Assembly: GCA_038380795.1 (NCBI GenBank)
Contig: CM076266.1
Location: 11,120,001-11,184,000, forward strand
DNA length: 64,000 nt
Reading direction: 5' to 3'
Origin: Pyrocephalus nanus
Lineage: Eukaryota > Chordata > Aves > Passeriformes > Tyrannidae
How positions within the stretch are numbered: the stretch's first letter is position 1; every line of letters begins with the position of its first letter. The notes beneath the pieces were generated by a model. The model searched no databases, was not told the DNA's origin, and was given only the letters and a program-made list of their open reading frames with translations. Both the position numbers and the translations under genes were made by a program. Below, piece after piece: positions 24,301 to 37,500 of this stretch.

Positions 24301-27300
24301 CTGATGCTTCGTGGGCCATGTCCTCTCTACACAATTGCTGAATTCAGACAGGTGATCCTCAAACTGGTCTGTTATAGGGAATCATAGCAGGTGAATCATT
24401 CCCTGGAGTGTTTATTTTTCCAGACTAACTAAAGGGAAAATTCACAAAGACTGGGCTCCTGAACTAAGGCCTTTTGGTAGGTGTTATTGGGTAAGGTAAA
24501 TGTGGCCTTAAACTAGTTTACTAAGGTGGAGAACTCATTCAGCTCTCACTTATTGCAGTCCTGTAATTTGGCCACTGGCTGAATTTTAAGAAATCTGCCT
24601 GCCAACTTGTCCTCCTTAGATAAACCTATAAAAAAAAGTACTGGAGTGAAGGCATTAATTTATAATAAACTTTCTACTGGTTCTAGTGATTCTTGCAACG
24701 AAGGACTATACTATGAATTGCGTAGCAAGCTCAACTGGTGTAATGGCACATGCATTGCAGTGAATGCCGGGTGCTGTTTGGCACCTAAGGCTAAACTTAG
24801 TCTAATATCTAAACTGGAAAGGTTTTATATTTGGAAAAGGAAAAAAAAAAAAAAGGAAGGCAATAGGGGATTACTTAACCTTTCCCCTTTCTGGCCAGTT
24901 GTGCCTTGGCAAACTGCATGCTGGGCCTTGGTAAAAAGAACCATTTCATATATGTTTCATAATGAAATGATGCCATAAAGACTTATTAGAGTGGAAAGAA
25001 TAAAAATTTTCTTCTTAATGCTGCATTGCAGCATGAAAACACTTACTGTGACTTTGTTGCTCCAGAGAAGCAAGCACGTATCTGTACCACTCAAGTGTAG
25101 AGCCTTATGCAGCAGGCGAGGCTTGCCACATCCATACTGCTTATACAATGCAACTTCCCCAGAAAAAATGTCTTCTGGCTCTTTTTGCGAAGAAGAGAAC
25201 TTGGTTTGCGAGGTATATGCAGTGTAGATGAGTTGGAGATTGGTGTCACAGAGCGAAAGAGGCGCTGAACCTGTCTGACAGTAGAAATGCACACTGTGAA
25301 ATCAGTGAGATTTTGTTACATTTCTTTTTCCAAATATAAGCTTCACAGATTTTCATTTTCAGAAGTGCTCATTCTTTTTTCATAGCTGCAATAGCAGCAG
25401 TATGAATCTGTGCATTCATTACCTACATACAGCAGCTTGACTTTTTTACAGTGACTCATTGGAGCCTCAGGTCACTGAGTGGGAAGGTTTCAAAGACCTG
25501 CTAAGGAAGCAAAGTCCCTGTCAGGAATTTTTGATATAGATTATCTCTACCTTGTGCAGCTGAGCTACTGACAAAGTGATTTCACAGGAGATCTTTATAT
25601 ATATTTAAAAGGTGATTCACTCAGCCTTGGAGACAACAGATATTGAAGTCAGTCGACTGCAACACTGGAAAAATCACTCTATGGTACTAAATACTTTTTT
25701 TTTTGTAACTGACAGAATCATTATTTTTTGTGTGCACTGTAGTTCCTTTGTGTCATATAAGCACTCATTATCCTATACTTGTTAAGGTTAAAAATCTCTG
25801 CTGGATGACACAGGGAAACTTGAGCAGCAGGGTAACAATTAACGATCCTCAAAAGGTTTTCAGCTTCCATCTGGGTAAATGCAGATGGATTTGAAAATGG
25901 TTCAGCTAAAATGTCTCTCTTGCTTAAACTCCTCCTGATTTTTTTTTCTATCCCTCTCTCATTTTTTTTTTTCTATAAGCCAAAATTATTTGATTTCAAA
26001 ATCAGGCAGCAGATTTAACAATCTCAGATTTTAATTTGCTGCACTGCCATCTTTTTAATTTCAGTCTAGTTTAATAGTTCACTTGTAGAACCCACATCTT
26101 GATGTTTTATTTCTCTATCATATCCGGATAGGTTCTGCATTGAAATCAATAAATGATCCAAATTGTCTTTCCTTTTTTCTTTTGGCAGGGCATTACTGAC
26201 TTGGAGACAGAGATATTAAGGAATTCACTGACTTAATGCTTTCACTGAAGAACTTTAATTCACAATATATGAAATGCTACATGGTGATGTTTTGGTATTA
26301 CAGAACCTCTGGGTATCATTAGGCATTGTTCTGGCTGAACGTAGGGCTTGTGTTGTGGGAATCCATGCTCAGTTTTTTTTCAAAGTTGTATAACCTATTT
26401 TTAGTAATCTTCCAGATGGATGGCAAAGATGCAGCTCTCAAGTTTTTAGACTCAGGTCTTCTGCAGTTAACTTGAAAACAATGTCACGTCTTTGGGCTAC
26501 CTCTCCCCTGACATATTTAGTCAGAAATCATGGGCATAGACATTTTAAAATTTCCATATTTGGAGTTCAGCCACTTACCCTGAACATCTACGTCTGGGGC
26601 AGGCTGGAACTGTGGTCTGCCAGTTTTTCTCTTCATTATAAATTTAGGTAGAGGTGAGAAGGTGTTGCTTAAAATGGAAATGAAACTAAATACCAGCTTT
26701 GCAAAATCCTTGTTTAATGTATTGACCCTCTCTTCATATTACTTATTTAAATAAAGCTAATCCAATTATGAAAAAGCAATACAAATCACCTTCAAATGGG
26801 TTATCATTATATTTACTAAGAAAACACTTTTTGTTATACAGATATTTTTGTCAAGGAAGATGGATATTCTACACTAGTATAAGACATACTCAGCATGAAA
26901 AGCTAATGGGAACAGTTTTCCATGGTAGAAGTTATACTGGCAAAACCGTTAAAAATCCTTTTTTCTCCTGAAAGCTTTCCAAGTTCCCTTTGACAAGGTA
27001 AGTCATGTTCCCCCACACAGATATTGTTATTCGTTAAGACTTATTTCCATACAAAACTGGCCCCTAACAGTTGGATGTTCTACTTGCCAGAGCACACCAA
27101 TATGTGCATTGTCTGTACCTGACAAACTTTTTAAAAGGCAGAGGACGCTGCAACAGGAGCAGTGTCTTTAGTGATAACAGTGGGAATAGTGTGATAAAAA
27201 GTGCTTATTCCACCTACAGTTGTACAGATTTGCTCACCTTCCATCTCCATTCTCACTACTGCAATGCCACACAGCAGTGTCATTATAAGGCACTGCAAGG

Positions 27301-28930
27301 CATTCAGGATAGCAGCATGTCTAAGCACCCTGCTTCTTGTGCTGCCAAGAGTCAAGGTTAAAAGTGTGGCCATTATCAAGCTTAAGAAAAGAGGCCATTA
27401 ACTGGATTCCTGTTTCTGACATTACCTGTGAAACATTGATAGATTCATAAACAATTTGCATGTAACGTAGTTGTTTCCCCTGAACAAGTGCTATGATCTT
27501 TTTGATTTATCTCTGTTGCCTTTGGAGAGGAGGTCAACACCAGATGTTGTGGTTAAGTCAAAATAATCACCAGGTTATGAAGACTGTTGGTGTCACTGGT
27601 GAAGTTAAGGAACAGTGGAGATGCTGGATGTCTTAAGTATCTTCTTTTAGAGCCTGTCTGAATAACCTCTTCAGTCTCTTTGGCACGTGTGAGCTATAGT
27701 AGGATATAAATGTGTTAAAATACATTTTTTAGTAATGAATGAACGTGCCAGTTGCACACACAGCATGTAAATTCTGTTGCTATTTGTTTCCTACCTGAAA
27801 ATACGTGTTGCCTGTTTCTGTCATTGCTAAGTAGCTTATTTCCTTTTTGCTGTAGTTTTAGTTCTAGGGTGCACATAGAGCCTTTTCTTTTGAGAGTGAC
27901 ATAACCTTCAGTTCAGCATTACTATGTTTGATGTACTCCACACCCTGGCAAAGCAAAGATTACCTCAGCCTGTCTGAGGATTGTCTGTAGCGGGTTCCTC
28001 AGTGGCAGCTTCACTCTCAGCCTTAAGACACTAACTTGCTGAAGTTGATAAAAAATTAAAAAGCTCAATGTTTGGACAGCTCACTGAGCTTATTGAGGTG
28101 GTTCACATACACCTGCCACAATGTGTTTGTACATCTCTGCCCAAAGCTATAGGCCCCTAAACACGGACAGTAAAATAAATTTGTGGCTCTGCATAGACCA
28201 AAAGTCACAGTCTGTAGCAACAGAACATCCATTTTATTCAGCAGTTGAATCTAATTCAATGAGAAGATGAGCTGACAGAAGAACTACAGGAGCAAAATTC
28301 CTCTTCTGCTTTCCAAAAGGTGCAACAACCTCTGAACAGCAGGAGAGACCTGGGGCTGGAAAGATGAACCAGAAATTGAGACACAGCTTGCTCAGAGATG
28401 TGTGTTACCATTTTTGTCTGCCTACAGTGATAAAACATCCCCCATCTTGCAAAGGTAAAAAACTCAAACCCTTATTGCAGAGGTCCAAAATTATGACAAT
28501 GCTGAGGACAACACAAGGAAGTAGATTTTCTTTGTGTTATTTTAAACACAAAGTATAAATTTGTATTAAATAACCTCTCCATCATATCAATCCACTGACT
28601 ATAAGTGGAGAAGAAATTTACCCATCTTACTAAGGATCATTTTGTCCCAGTCACATATGTCTATATTACGAAAGGAGTACGGTTGAATGTTCAAGATGTT
28701 ATCTAGGTTATCTCACTTCTGATTTGAACAGCAGACAACTCACCTAATTCTCATATCCAAAGCCAAAAGTAAAATAAATGACTCTGCCTACTTTTTTCCT
28801 CTTTTTCATTACTAAACTAAGTAGTGAGGTAATGCATATGGTTTCAAAATAGCAGAATTCTTCTTGTAAGGATGACATTAAAGACAAAGTGTTCATTAAA
28901 ATTAGAATACTCACTTTGGTGAGGTTAAGC
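21301..28930. other. AT-rich non-coding DNA, no gene recognised
   Basis: No gene, RNA or classified repeat is supported. An A14 tract lies at 24841-24854. I looked in 21300-22700 for the reverse transcriptase that should follow a gypsy gag/protease and did not find it. The short frames at 24607-24978 and 27071-27379 have no recognisable domain. Confidence 0.6.
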
Positions 28931-28933
28931 TTA

Positions 28934-28956
28934 ATGCAAATAATGCATATGCAAAT
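28934..28956 (+). promoter_or_regulatory. Paired POU octamer motifs, second overlapping a MORE-like site
   Basis: ATGCAAAT occurs at 28934-28941 and again at 28949-28956, 15 bp apart start to start. The second copy is part of ATGCATATGCAAAT (28943-28956), close to the palindromic ATGCATATGCAT element on which POU-domain proteins can bind as dimers. This is motif recognition only. No gene or promoter is visible near it, so any role would be as part of a distal element. Confidence 0.35.
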
Positions 28957-28967
28957 ACTTGCACACA

Positions 28968-29058
28968 GGGGTTGGAACTATATGATCTTTAAGGTCCCTT
29001 ACAACCCAGGGCATTCTTTGATTCTATGACTCAATGATTCTATGATCTTATGATTCTA
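28968..29058 (+). mobile_element. Very short CR1 3' end with octamer tail
   Basis: Only the last part of a CR1 3' UTR is present, in sense orientation: 'gggttggaactatatgatctttaaggtccctta' followed by 'caaccc', then a run of ATTCTATG-type octamers ('tgattctatgactcaatgattctatgatcttatgattct'). An insertion of about 90 bp is an extreme 5' truncation. It is well preserved, so it is among the younger insertions in the window. Confidence 0.93.
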
Positions 29059-32000
29059 AAAATGCTTGAAACAGTAAACAGAAATCAAGCATTAGTGACT
29101 GAAATGTAAATATTCAGATAGAACTAATGAGGGAGATGGTAACTGTTTTGATTATATCATTGGATAGATTAAGAAAATTATGAAACCATATTCTGTGTTT
29201 ATAGTGAGCCACTTATTCTAACAAATAAAACAAGTGGTGGGCAAAAGTCATCCCACCTAAACACAACCCTGCATGATTTTCTTTTCCACTAAGATGTTAT
29301 TTTTTTATTGGAAGAAAAATTATTAGACAAATTTATATTTTAATTGATGCAATTATTTTTATTTGCTCTACAATAAGAACTGTGTTAGTAAATCCATGCT
29401 TTACACAGTGAAAATCCATTTTACTCCCATGCAATGATAGCTATGATATACCAGTGTTGACTGGTAGGCTTGCTGATCTTCACAATTAAGTCTCAAACTT
29501 TTGGTTTTATATGATTTGTGATGATTTATAATTTGGCTTTGCAGTTTTCTTGTCTGCTTGTTTGTTTTGTTTGGATTTGTATTTTTTTTTTTCTTGGGGG
29601 GGATAAATAATGAGATAAGAGAAATAGATTCATCACCCTTCTAACAGTTTGAAGGCTCATGGCAACTGTAGCAGAAATGAAATGTTGTGAGGAGTAGTTC
29701 GTGGTTTTCTGAAAAACATCTTTATTTTGGATTGGACCTGCAATACAGTAATTCTTGGTCTAATGACGTGGGTATTGCCCTGTGGTGCTGTCAGGAAGAA
29801 CTACAGGAAGAGAAACCCTGACCCTCCTACCAAAAAGCCTATTCCTGTCTTCTTTGAGAAGATTCATGCTCACTGACAGGCCGTCCCTCCAGGGCTGTGT
29901 CCTCCTGTCTCTAAAGCCCTACCAAGGTGAACTTTGAACTATGGTTTCCCTCCCTTGAGAAGCTGAATTTGCAAAGAAGTTACTTGCAGTTTCTTCAGTA
30001 GTCATTTGGAGTTGGCTTTAAGAACCCTCCATGATATCCAGGAGGAGGCCACTTGAAAGAATCTGTCCCAAAAGATTATTTATTAAGAATTATTAAGAAT
30101 TATTTTAATAAGAATTCCTATCTTGAATTCTTCTGCACATTTTCATACTAGAGTCCTCTCAAATTTCTACTGACCTATTTCCAGTTTATGAGTTACTTGC
30201 AAATCCCTTTGAAATTAATTATTTATCTTCAAGGACCTTGGGTTTGTCTGTTACCTGGTATTTTCGTTCAACTGGTATATTTTCACCAAAAAAAAAAGAA
30301 AAAAGAAAAAAAAAAAAAAGAAAACCGCTTCATTTGCAATGACAGAAGCAGAGTTTTAGAGAATTCACTGCATTGCCATGGGAACGAATGAGTTCCTTCT
30401 GAATCATCATGGCCAAACTAACTCAGATGAAATAGGAACAAGCCCTAACCTTTGCCCATTCTTCAAACATACGTCAAAACTGATACAGTCTGAATGTTCA
30501 AAAAATTGAGAAGGTCCCTGGGATACATAGGAGGATTTCTAAAGCTATTTATATTATTGGAAAAGCAAAGAGGCACCTGCTGATTTATCTGTACCCTTTC
30601 ACACTTAAATGCTTAAAAATATGTGACTTTCATGCTGCAAAGAATAATTAACAACTTACTGAAAAACCTGGGAAGAAAAGATATTATTTTTGAAAATTGT
30701 TCCAGATTACCTTTCATACTTATTTCTTTTTAGGATTTTCCAACACATTTTTATATTTATAATAAAAAAATCATACTTTTCATCACTGTCACAAAAGTGT
30801 CTTTTTCCTTGTTATCCCTAGATCCATTGGAATGTGTCATATGTATAACTTTTTTTGTGCTTATTTTTATCACTTAGATTTTGGCAAAAGACAGAAAAAT
30901 TTTGAGAAGTAACTATGGGAGACAGTATTAAAAAAAAAAGGTGAGGAATCAACAAAAATTATTTTGTTTTATATATTATATGGCTAAAAGATGAAAAATT
31001 GAAATAAAAATGCTCCAACTTTTGAAAATCAAAATTAGGAGATGATTTTTTCCCTTATTTCTCCTGACACTGTCTTTCAAGGTAAAAAATATTTATCTGT
31101 GGTGTTTTGCAATGAAAAGTGTTATTTTACGACCAGACATATTTCACTAGGAAGATTTTGATATGCCTTCCTTTTGACTGATTTTTTTCCTGATTTTATT
31201 GAATTTTGTACCTTGAAATTATTCATTCCCCATCATTCAGAAAAGTGAGTCTATAATCAAATCTGCAGTAAATTAAAGTATAAATTTCTATATTCAATAA
31301 TACTGAGTTTGAATATGTTTACTTCAACATAGCTGATAGAAAACCTTAAGCCTTTTGGCCTGTACAACTAGGTTTGAGGACCTGAAGGAATCTAGTTCCA
31401 CACTTAGAGTATGGGCCTTGAATGAAGCACCATTAGGTTCTGCTTCCCTGCAATTGCTTCATGTATTCCCATGGTGGTAGAAATTCAGTCTAGTTGCAGT
31501 TCAAACATTTGATTCTTTTTGTTGGCCCTGTAATGAATTTTGCCTTTAAGCAAAGTGTTAGGAAACTAACCCTAATATTTTTATGCCCTATTTTGGTAGT
31601 GCACTTACATTGAAATAAAGAAGTAAAATTCACTATAATTAACACACTCTTGCAAAGGACTGGTAGGTCACAAAATTAAAAGAAACTTTAGAATTATAAA
31701 TATTTCTTTAATAAGGATAGTTTTAACAAATTCTTTAATAACTTCTCCTGAGAATTTATTAGAGAATACTTTTCTGTATATACTGTTATTTTGCCTCCTA
31801 TGATAGATATCTCAACCAAGTCAGAAGACAGTAGGAAACACTGAGCACAGGCATGGTTTTGAAAAGTGTTGGCGGTGCTCACAATTGGCACATCGGTTTA
31901 ATACTTAGAGACTGGTCAAAGTTCAGAAATTTGGCTTCAGTGATTTACTCAGAGTGTAGATCTTCAGCCATCTGTTGAAGGATTACACAAATAAGGGCAT

Positions 32001-32469
32001 GGGGCAATAGGTGAGAGGTAAATTCAATATCCTTGGTTGGGGATCCCTGAGTTTAATCCCCTAATTCCAGGAATATTTTTCTGTTTGACCAATGTAATTC
32101 ATTAAAAAATTCATTCTTCTCAGAGTGGAAACTATTGATTCCCCCTTATAATGTAAGGCACAAGGGAAATTATACAGAATCTGGGCTCTATTGCCTGTAC
32201 CTATAACTGTATTTTGTGACAAGTCCAATCCTATGTGAATTTGTCAGGCATGTGCAGAAGATTCAGTTCGTGCTGGGAATTAACAGAGAAGTGTCCAGCT
32301 TCAGACATCCAGGGTCACATGCAAGGAGCAAATTCACCTAGTCCAGGACACACTGGACATGCTCAAAAGGGAAATGACTCGTGTAGAAAGAATTTCCTGA
32401 TCAAAAAAGGAGATATCCAGTGAGTTTAGGTGGCAGCCAAGGTCATCTTTCCTCCTTCCATCCTTCCTT
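29059..32469. other. AT-rich non-coding DNA, no gene recognised
   Basis: No gene or classified repeat is supported. An interrupted adenine-rich tract lies at 30288-30324, and a short TTAAGAATTA-type tandem lies near 30067-30100. Confidence 0.6.
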
Positions 32470-32720
32470 CCTTTCTTGATCATCTTTGTGGTCCTTTGTT
32501 GGACTCTCTTCATTATATCTATGCCTCTCTCCCAGAAGTGGACAGAGTACTCAAGGTGTGGTCTCACCAGTGCTAAGCAGAGGGAAAGGATCACTTCTCT
32601 CAAGCTGATGGCAATATCTTGTTTCATGTAGCCCTGGATATATTTATCCTTCTTTGTGGTGAGGGTACATTGCTGGCTTATGTTCAGCTTGATGTCCACC
32701 AGGACCCCCAGGCCCTGGTA
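32470..32720 (-). mobile_element. Antisense CR1 LINE fragment (ORF2 C-terminal RT)
   Basis: On the minus strand this encodes a decayed CR1 reverse-transcriptase segment: LNISQQCTLTTKK near 32690, SLREVILSLCLALVRPHLEY in the middle and KRVQQRTTKMIK near 32480. Stretches such as 'caaggtgtggtctcaccag' and 'gctggcttatgttcagcttgatgtccaccaggacccccag' (32550-32705) are typical antisense CR1. Several codons are missing after HFWE. Neither element end is present, so this is an internal fragment of an old copy. Confidence 0.88.
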
Positions 32721-34139
32721 CTTTTGCTTCTAATTGCAGTCAGCCTCTTGGTTTGGAATTGCCAGATTTTGGATCCTCACTTTGTTCCTGTGTTGTTTTT
32801 TCTATGGTATTTGTACTTTGCTGCATTCTGATTTTTCAGACTTCTGTCAGCCATGCTTCTTATTTGAATAATAAGCATGGTTAATCAACCAAGCAACAGC
32901 TAGGTGTACAAAAGGTCAGTTAAGAACATGGACCTGAACAAATCCAACACATACAAAACAGTTGGAGCAGCACCTTACACTACTGCAACTGTGGAACTGA
33001 GGTTGTTCATAGCAATATCCACTAAAAGGAATTAACGCAGCTTGGCTAAACAAAGATTTCTTGTAAATATGCCAGAAAGTAACTGCCACTAACACTCATC
33101 CATCTACTACCATTAGACTTCAAGATATATTGAATGTGTCCACATCATGAATGCCTTTAGGGACCAGCAACAGGATCATTTCTCCCGTCTGCTTCTCAGT
33201 TTCTATACATTCACTCAGTGGCTCAAATGAAAGAGAGAACATCCTCCACTTCCTATTCTGTTTTACTAAAAAAGACATTTCTGAGGTAGTTTTCCTGTGC
33301 CAGAACCTGAATTAGATCAAGTTTCTGTGGAGAAAATGACGAGCCAAAACATCTAGATGTTGGTACTTTTCTCAGAAGAAATACACTTGTCATTATCGTG
33401 GTCTCAGAGAATTGAAGCAACACTTAATACTTACCTCTTCTGGCAGAGTAAGAAATGGTAGCTCATGGTCTATTAAAAGGGCACCTTGAAGACCTACCCC
33501 CAGAAAACATTAAACCTTTAACCAGAGAAAGAATGTTGTAAAGATTGCCTAGTAGGGTGCAGTGAGAGACGACTTTTAATTTGGGACTAATCAAGAGCAT
33601 GGCCAGGTAGAGAAGAAAGTAAACAATAGAAATGAATATAACTGAGTTCTCACCACACAGCTGATTTCTTCCCTTTGAGGCATTTTTTCCTCTTTCATCA
33701 TAAAAATATAATGGTATATGAAGTCTCTTATGAAACAAAATATTCAGAAATAATTCAGCTTGGGTCAATATAAGTTTAATAAAATAGAAGTAGTTTGATT
33801 TTGGTTTTCATTGTAGTTTTTTCTTTTTTTAATTTATAATAGAAAGAAAATGAAATAATTTAAAATGAAATCTTGCAAAATTCAGGGATTCAGCTCTTGT
33901 TATTTTAAATAGTTTATATTTTTCTCTGTATGCTTGCTTTAATAATAGCATTCCTTTGGATTGCTTAGACTCCACTAAACAGGCAATTTAAAATTGCCCC
34001 TTCAGAAAATTATTGACCACATTCTCAGTTAATGGACATGTTTTCACCTATGACCTCTGACAGATTTCAGCAATTATCCGTCTTAAGACCTCACAAAAAG
34101 AAATATAAGTTTATGAAAAACCTCTCCATTCATATTTTG
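32721..34139. other. AT-rich non-coding DNA, no gene recognised
   Basis: Nothing identifiable lies between the antisense CR1 piece and the sense CR1 3' end. The first 60 bp could still be decayed CR1. Confidence 0.5.
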
Positions 34140-34525
34140 AAATGTATTTTGAGACTTGGTTTGTTCAGCCCAGAGAAGAGGAGACTGAGGGGAGATGTCT
34201 TCAACATCCTCGGGATGAGAAGTGGAGGGGAAGGTACTCCAGTGACCGGTGATGGGACTCAAGGAAATGGCAAGAAGCTGAGTCGGGAAGTTTTGGGTTC
34301 GATATCAGGAAAACATCTTTCACCCAGAAGGTGTTTGAGCACTGGAACAGGCTCTCCAGGGAAGTCACAGCAACAACCTGACAAGTGCTCAAGAAGTGTT
34401 TGGACAATGCTCTCAGGCACATGGGGTGATTCTTGGGGCGTCCTGCAAAGGCCAAGAGTTGGACTTGATGATCCTGATGGGTGTCTTCCAACTGAGCATA
34501 TTCCATGGTTCTATGGTTCTAATAT
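34140..34525 (+). mobile_element. CR1 LINE 3' end with octamer tail
   Basis: Sense orientation. It begins with the end of ORF2, where [14 protein letters not shown] is legible at about 34158-34200, and continues through the 'ggttcgatatcaggaaaacatctttcacccagaaggt' and 'cactggaacaggctctccagggaagtcac' segments. It ends in the 3' UTR with 'gttggacttgatgatcctgatgggtgtcttccaact' and a short ATGGTTCT octamer tail near 34505-34522. The element is 5'-truncated at about 34140. Frameshifts prevent one continuous ORF2 frame. Confidence 0.93.
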
Positions 34526-37500
34526 GTCAAGATTTTTCTAGGTAAAATCTGTTTTTCTGGAAAATTCTGTGATTTTTCCATCACAGTCAAAGCATTTCCA
34601 GTTCAAAAGGACCCAGGTGAGCAGACCAAAACAAACGTTTCTTTGTTACTTATTTAAAATAAGCCCTGACAGACCCAGCTGTTACCTCCAAAGCTGTTTC
34701 AGCTGCAGGAGAGCTGATAAAAATATAGGAAATTGTTCAAAGAGATTGTTTCCCTTTTCTTTATATTAGTAAAATCTGAAATTAGAAATTAAAAGCTTAG
34801 TGTTTAGAAAATGAGAAAAGCATGGAATTTTGTGACACACTAATTTTCCTTAGTTGACATCCTTAGACTCACTACCATCCTTATGTGTTTTTGATGAAAA
34901 GTTATTTTTTTAATACTGTGCAATAAATTATATTGACTACTTCTGATTTATAGAGAGATATTCTAGAGACCTTGTCAATTGTCTATATTGCAAAACCCTT
35001 AGTTGTTGTCTAGAACAAAACTTGTCTTGGGTTAATTACTCAAACCAAACGACTGTGATAATTGAAATCACTTCTCCCATGGGAGAAATGCTTAAAAGAA
35101 AAGGTATATTGAGTGCTTCTGCATGATACAAAACTCAAAGGTCAAATATAGTCTTTATTCAAAATTACAGTAAACAAAATATCTTTCAAATTTAATGTTC
35201 TGGAAATTATCAATTATAAAAGTATATATTTTCACCACTTTTCAAATAATTTTTAGAGGCACAAATATGTACTGACACTGAATATTAGGATTAAATCGCC
35301 CTGGTCTGTACTATACTCTTCTTTTCCTAGCTATCCTCTCTCATAATTTGTATGTTGATTTGTCTTTGACATTTCTTTTCAATTCTGTTATGGTTCTGAT
35401 TTTCTGGCAATATTTTCCTTCTCTCTGTTTGTGATGCCCATGTTTCAGTTTTCCTTCCTGCGTGTTGACTTCAGAACCAATGCTGATGATTTGCAGAGAT
35501 TAAAAATCTTGTATTTCTTTTTCTGAGCTCTTTTGTTTTGATTTATTGATTCATCTTTGCCATTCACTGAAAGACATGTTCACTTGATTTTCTTTTTACT
35601 GTACACTGTAGGGCACTCAGATATATTTCTTATAAATAACTGCTGCATGTACCTGAAAAGCAGAAAATGATGGTTCAAGTTGAGTGCTGGATTGCTTAAA
35701 ATGTGGCTGCTAAACAGCTGGACAACACCTTAATAAGCAGGATGTCTGCAATACACCACGAGGTTAATGAAAGTCTGCAGCTGAGTGGTGTCACTTTATG
35801 ATGTAAATGTGCATAATAAAACATACCTGATAGGTGAACTGGTATATGGCAATGATTTAATTCAAGCTTGTTTAACTTACTGTTAATTAAAAACACAGTA
35901 GACTGGTGATGAATAAAAGGCTAATAACAGAACTGAGTTAAGATTAAAAGTTAATATCTTATGGGCTCTCTGGAACTGGGCTCCTGAACAGACTGATTAA
36001 ATTTAGAGTCCACTGAAGACTTTATTGCTTGATCCTTACTGAAGATTTGAATGAAGGAACCTTCAGCTGCAAATCTGATCTTGAGATATTTAAAAAGGAC
36101 TGAAATATTTCAGAGTTATTGTTAATGGGAGAAACAGGCTCTGGAGTGGTCTGTCTGGCTGGGAGACTGGTTAATCTTGAAAAAGCTGAATGGTCTTTGA
36201 AATATCAGTTTTCACAGTTGGAGAGACCAACAGCAGCTGTCCTGGAAGAAGCCAACAAGATGTGGTTCCTTATCTAATTATTGTGTCTTTTACTGAATTA
36301 CTCTTTAACTTCTCCCTCAAATATAACTGCATTAAAAGTAAAATGCTGAGTCTAGGCTCTACAAGCTGTAAAAACTGCTGGGCTCCTTCAGAGTATCAAT
36401 CATTCTTTGGAGACACCCACCTACAGAAAGCCATTCTATTGTTATCAGGTGACTTAAACTTAGTAAATAATTTTAAGATATCTAAATAAGGTGAGATAAA
36501 TTTCATGTTCTATATTTATGTAGTTTACAGTGTATCACAACAGTGTGTCTCATTCACTGGAGTTACTTAGAACAACTGCCTTGAATTTCTCTCTAAACTC
36601 TCTAAACTCTAACTCTTGAAACTAACTCTCTAAAGAGGAGTTACTCTTTTGTTCCATTCTATGTAATGAAAACTTGCTTTTAGTTTTCTTCCTCCAATCT
36701 CACATTCCTGAAAAATCAATTATGCTTATCAAAGTTGACTATTATCAAAAATTGTCCAAAATTGTGTTCTCCTTTGTCTTCTGTGACTGTTAGTTGTGCC
36801 TCTTTCATCACGCATTCCTTTGAGAGGATCCTTCTCATTCACATTTCTGTGCATACGTAGGTTATTCTCCTTCAAAGTCACATTTTCTGGGCCTTTAAGA
36901 GACAAAAATGGGACTCTAATGACTGTATATGGTGATAAGGCACATATTCAAGGTCCACAATTTCATTGCAATATTCCCCTTGGATTTTGTCACTGAATTG
37001 AGGAATATAAGATTGTATTAAACCATTTGCTTGCACAATTTGTTTTGAATGGGTTTAATACACCTGTTTGTGGTTGATGAGCATAGACCAACATTAAATT
37101 TATGTTGAAAGAAAAGTCCTTTTGCAAAAATTAATTCTTCATGAGAATTTTTCTGGTTATATTCAAGCTTTCATAAAAGCCACAAAGAAATTTAAGAGTC
37201 AGATTTAGGTAATTTAGGTAATTTCAAATTAGGAGGATTGATTAAGGAAAAGTCCTAAAGAATTTCAATTCTCAGATGAAAGGTCCATTAATATGGTGGT
37301 GAATCACTTTTGTCAACATATCTCTAGAAGTGAAACGGTTTATACATTTATCTTTGAACATACTGAAGAGTAGTATTACACTATTAGAAAATTTATCTGT
37401 CCCTTAACACTGTGTTCTTTGGAAGAGATGTTAAAATACACATTTTTCTACTAAATAAAATCTATCACAGAAGATGAGAACAGATATTTTAGGTCTGACA

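Noticed and set aside
27071..27379. Overlapping 82- and 96-codon frames on opposite strands, the minus one with a hydrophobic middle
   Set aside because: No family match, no start context and no neighbouring exon or repeat identity. Probably chance.
34032..34541. 169-codon plus-strand open frame
   Set aside because: Most of it lies inside the CR1 3' end (34140-34525), partly out of the ancestral frame. The first 40 codons have no recognisable domain.
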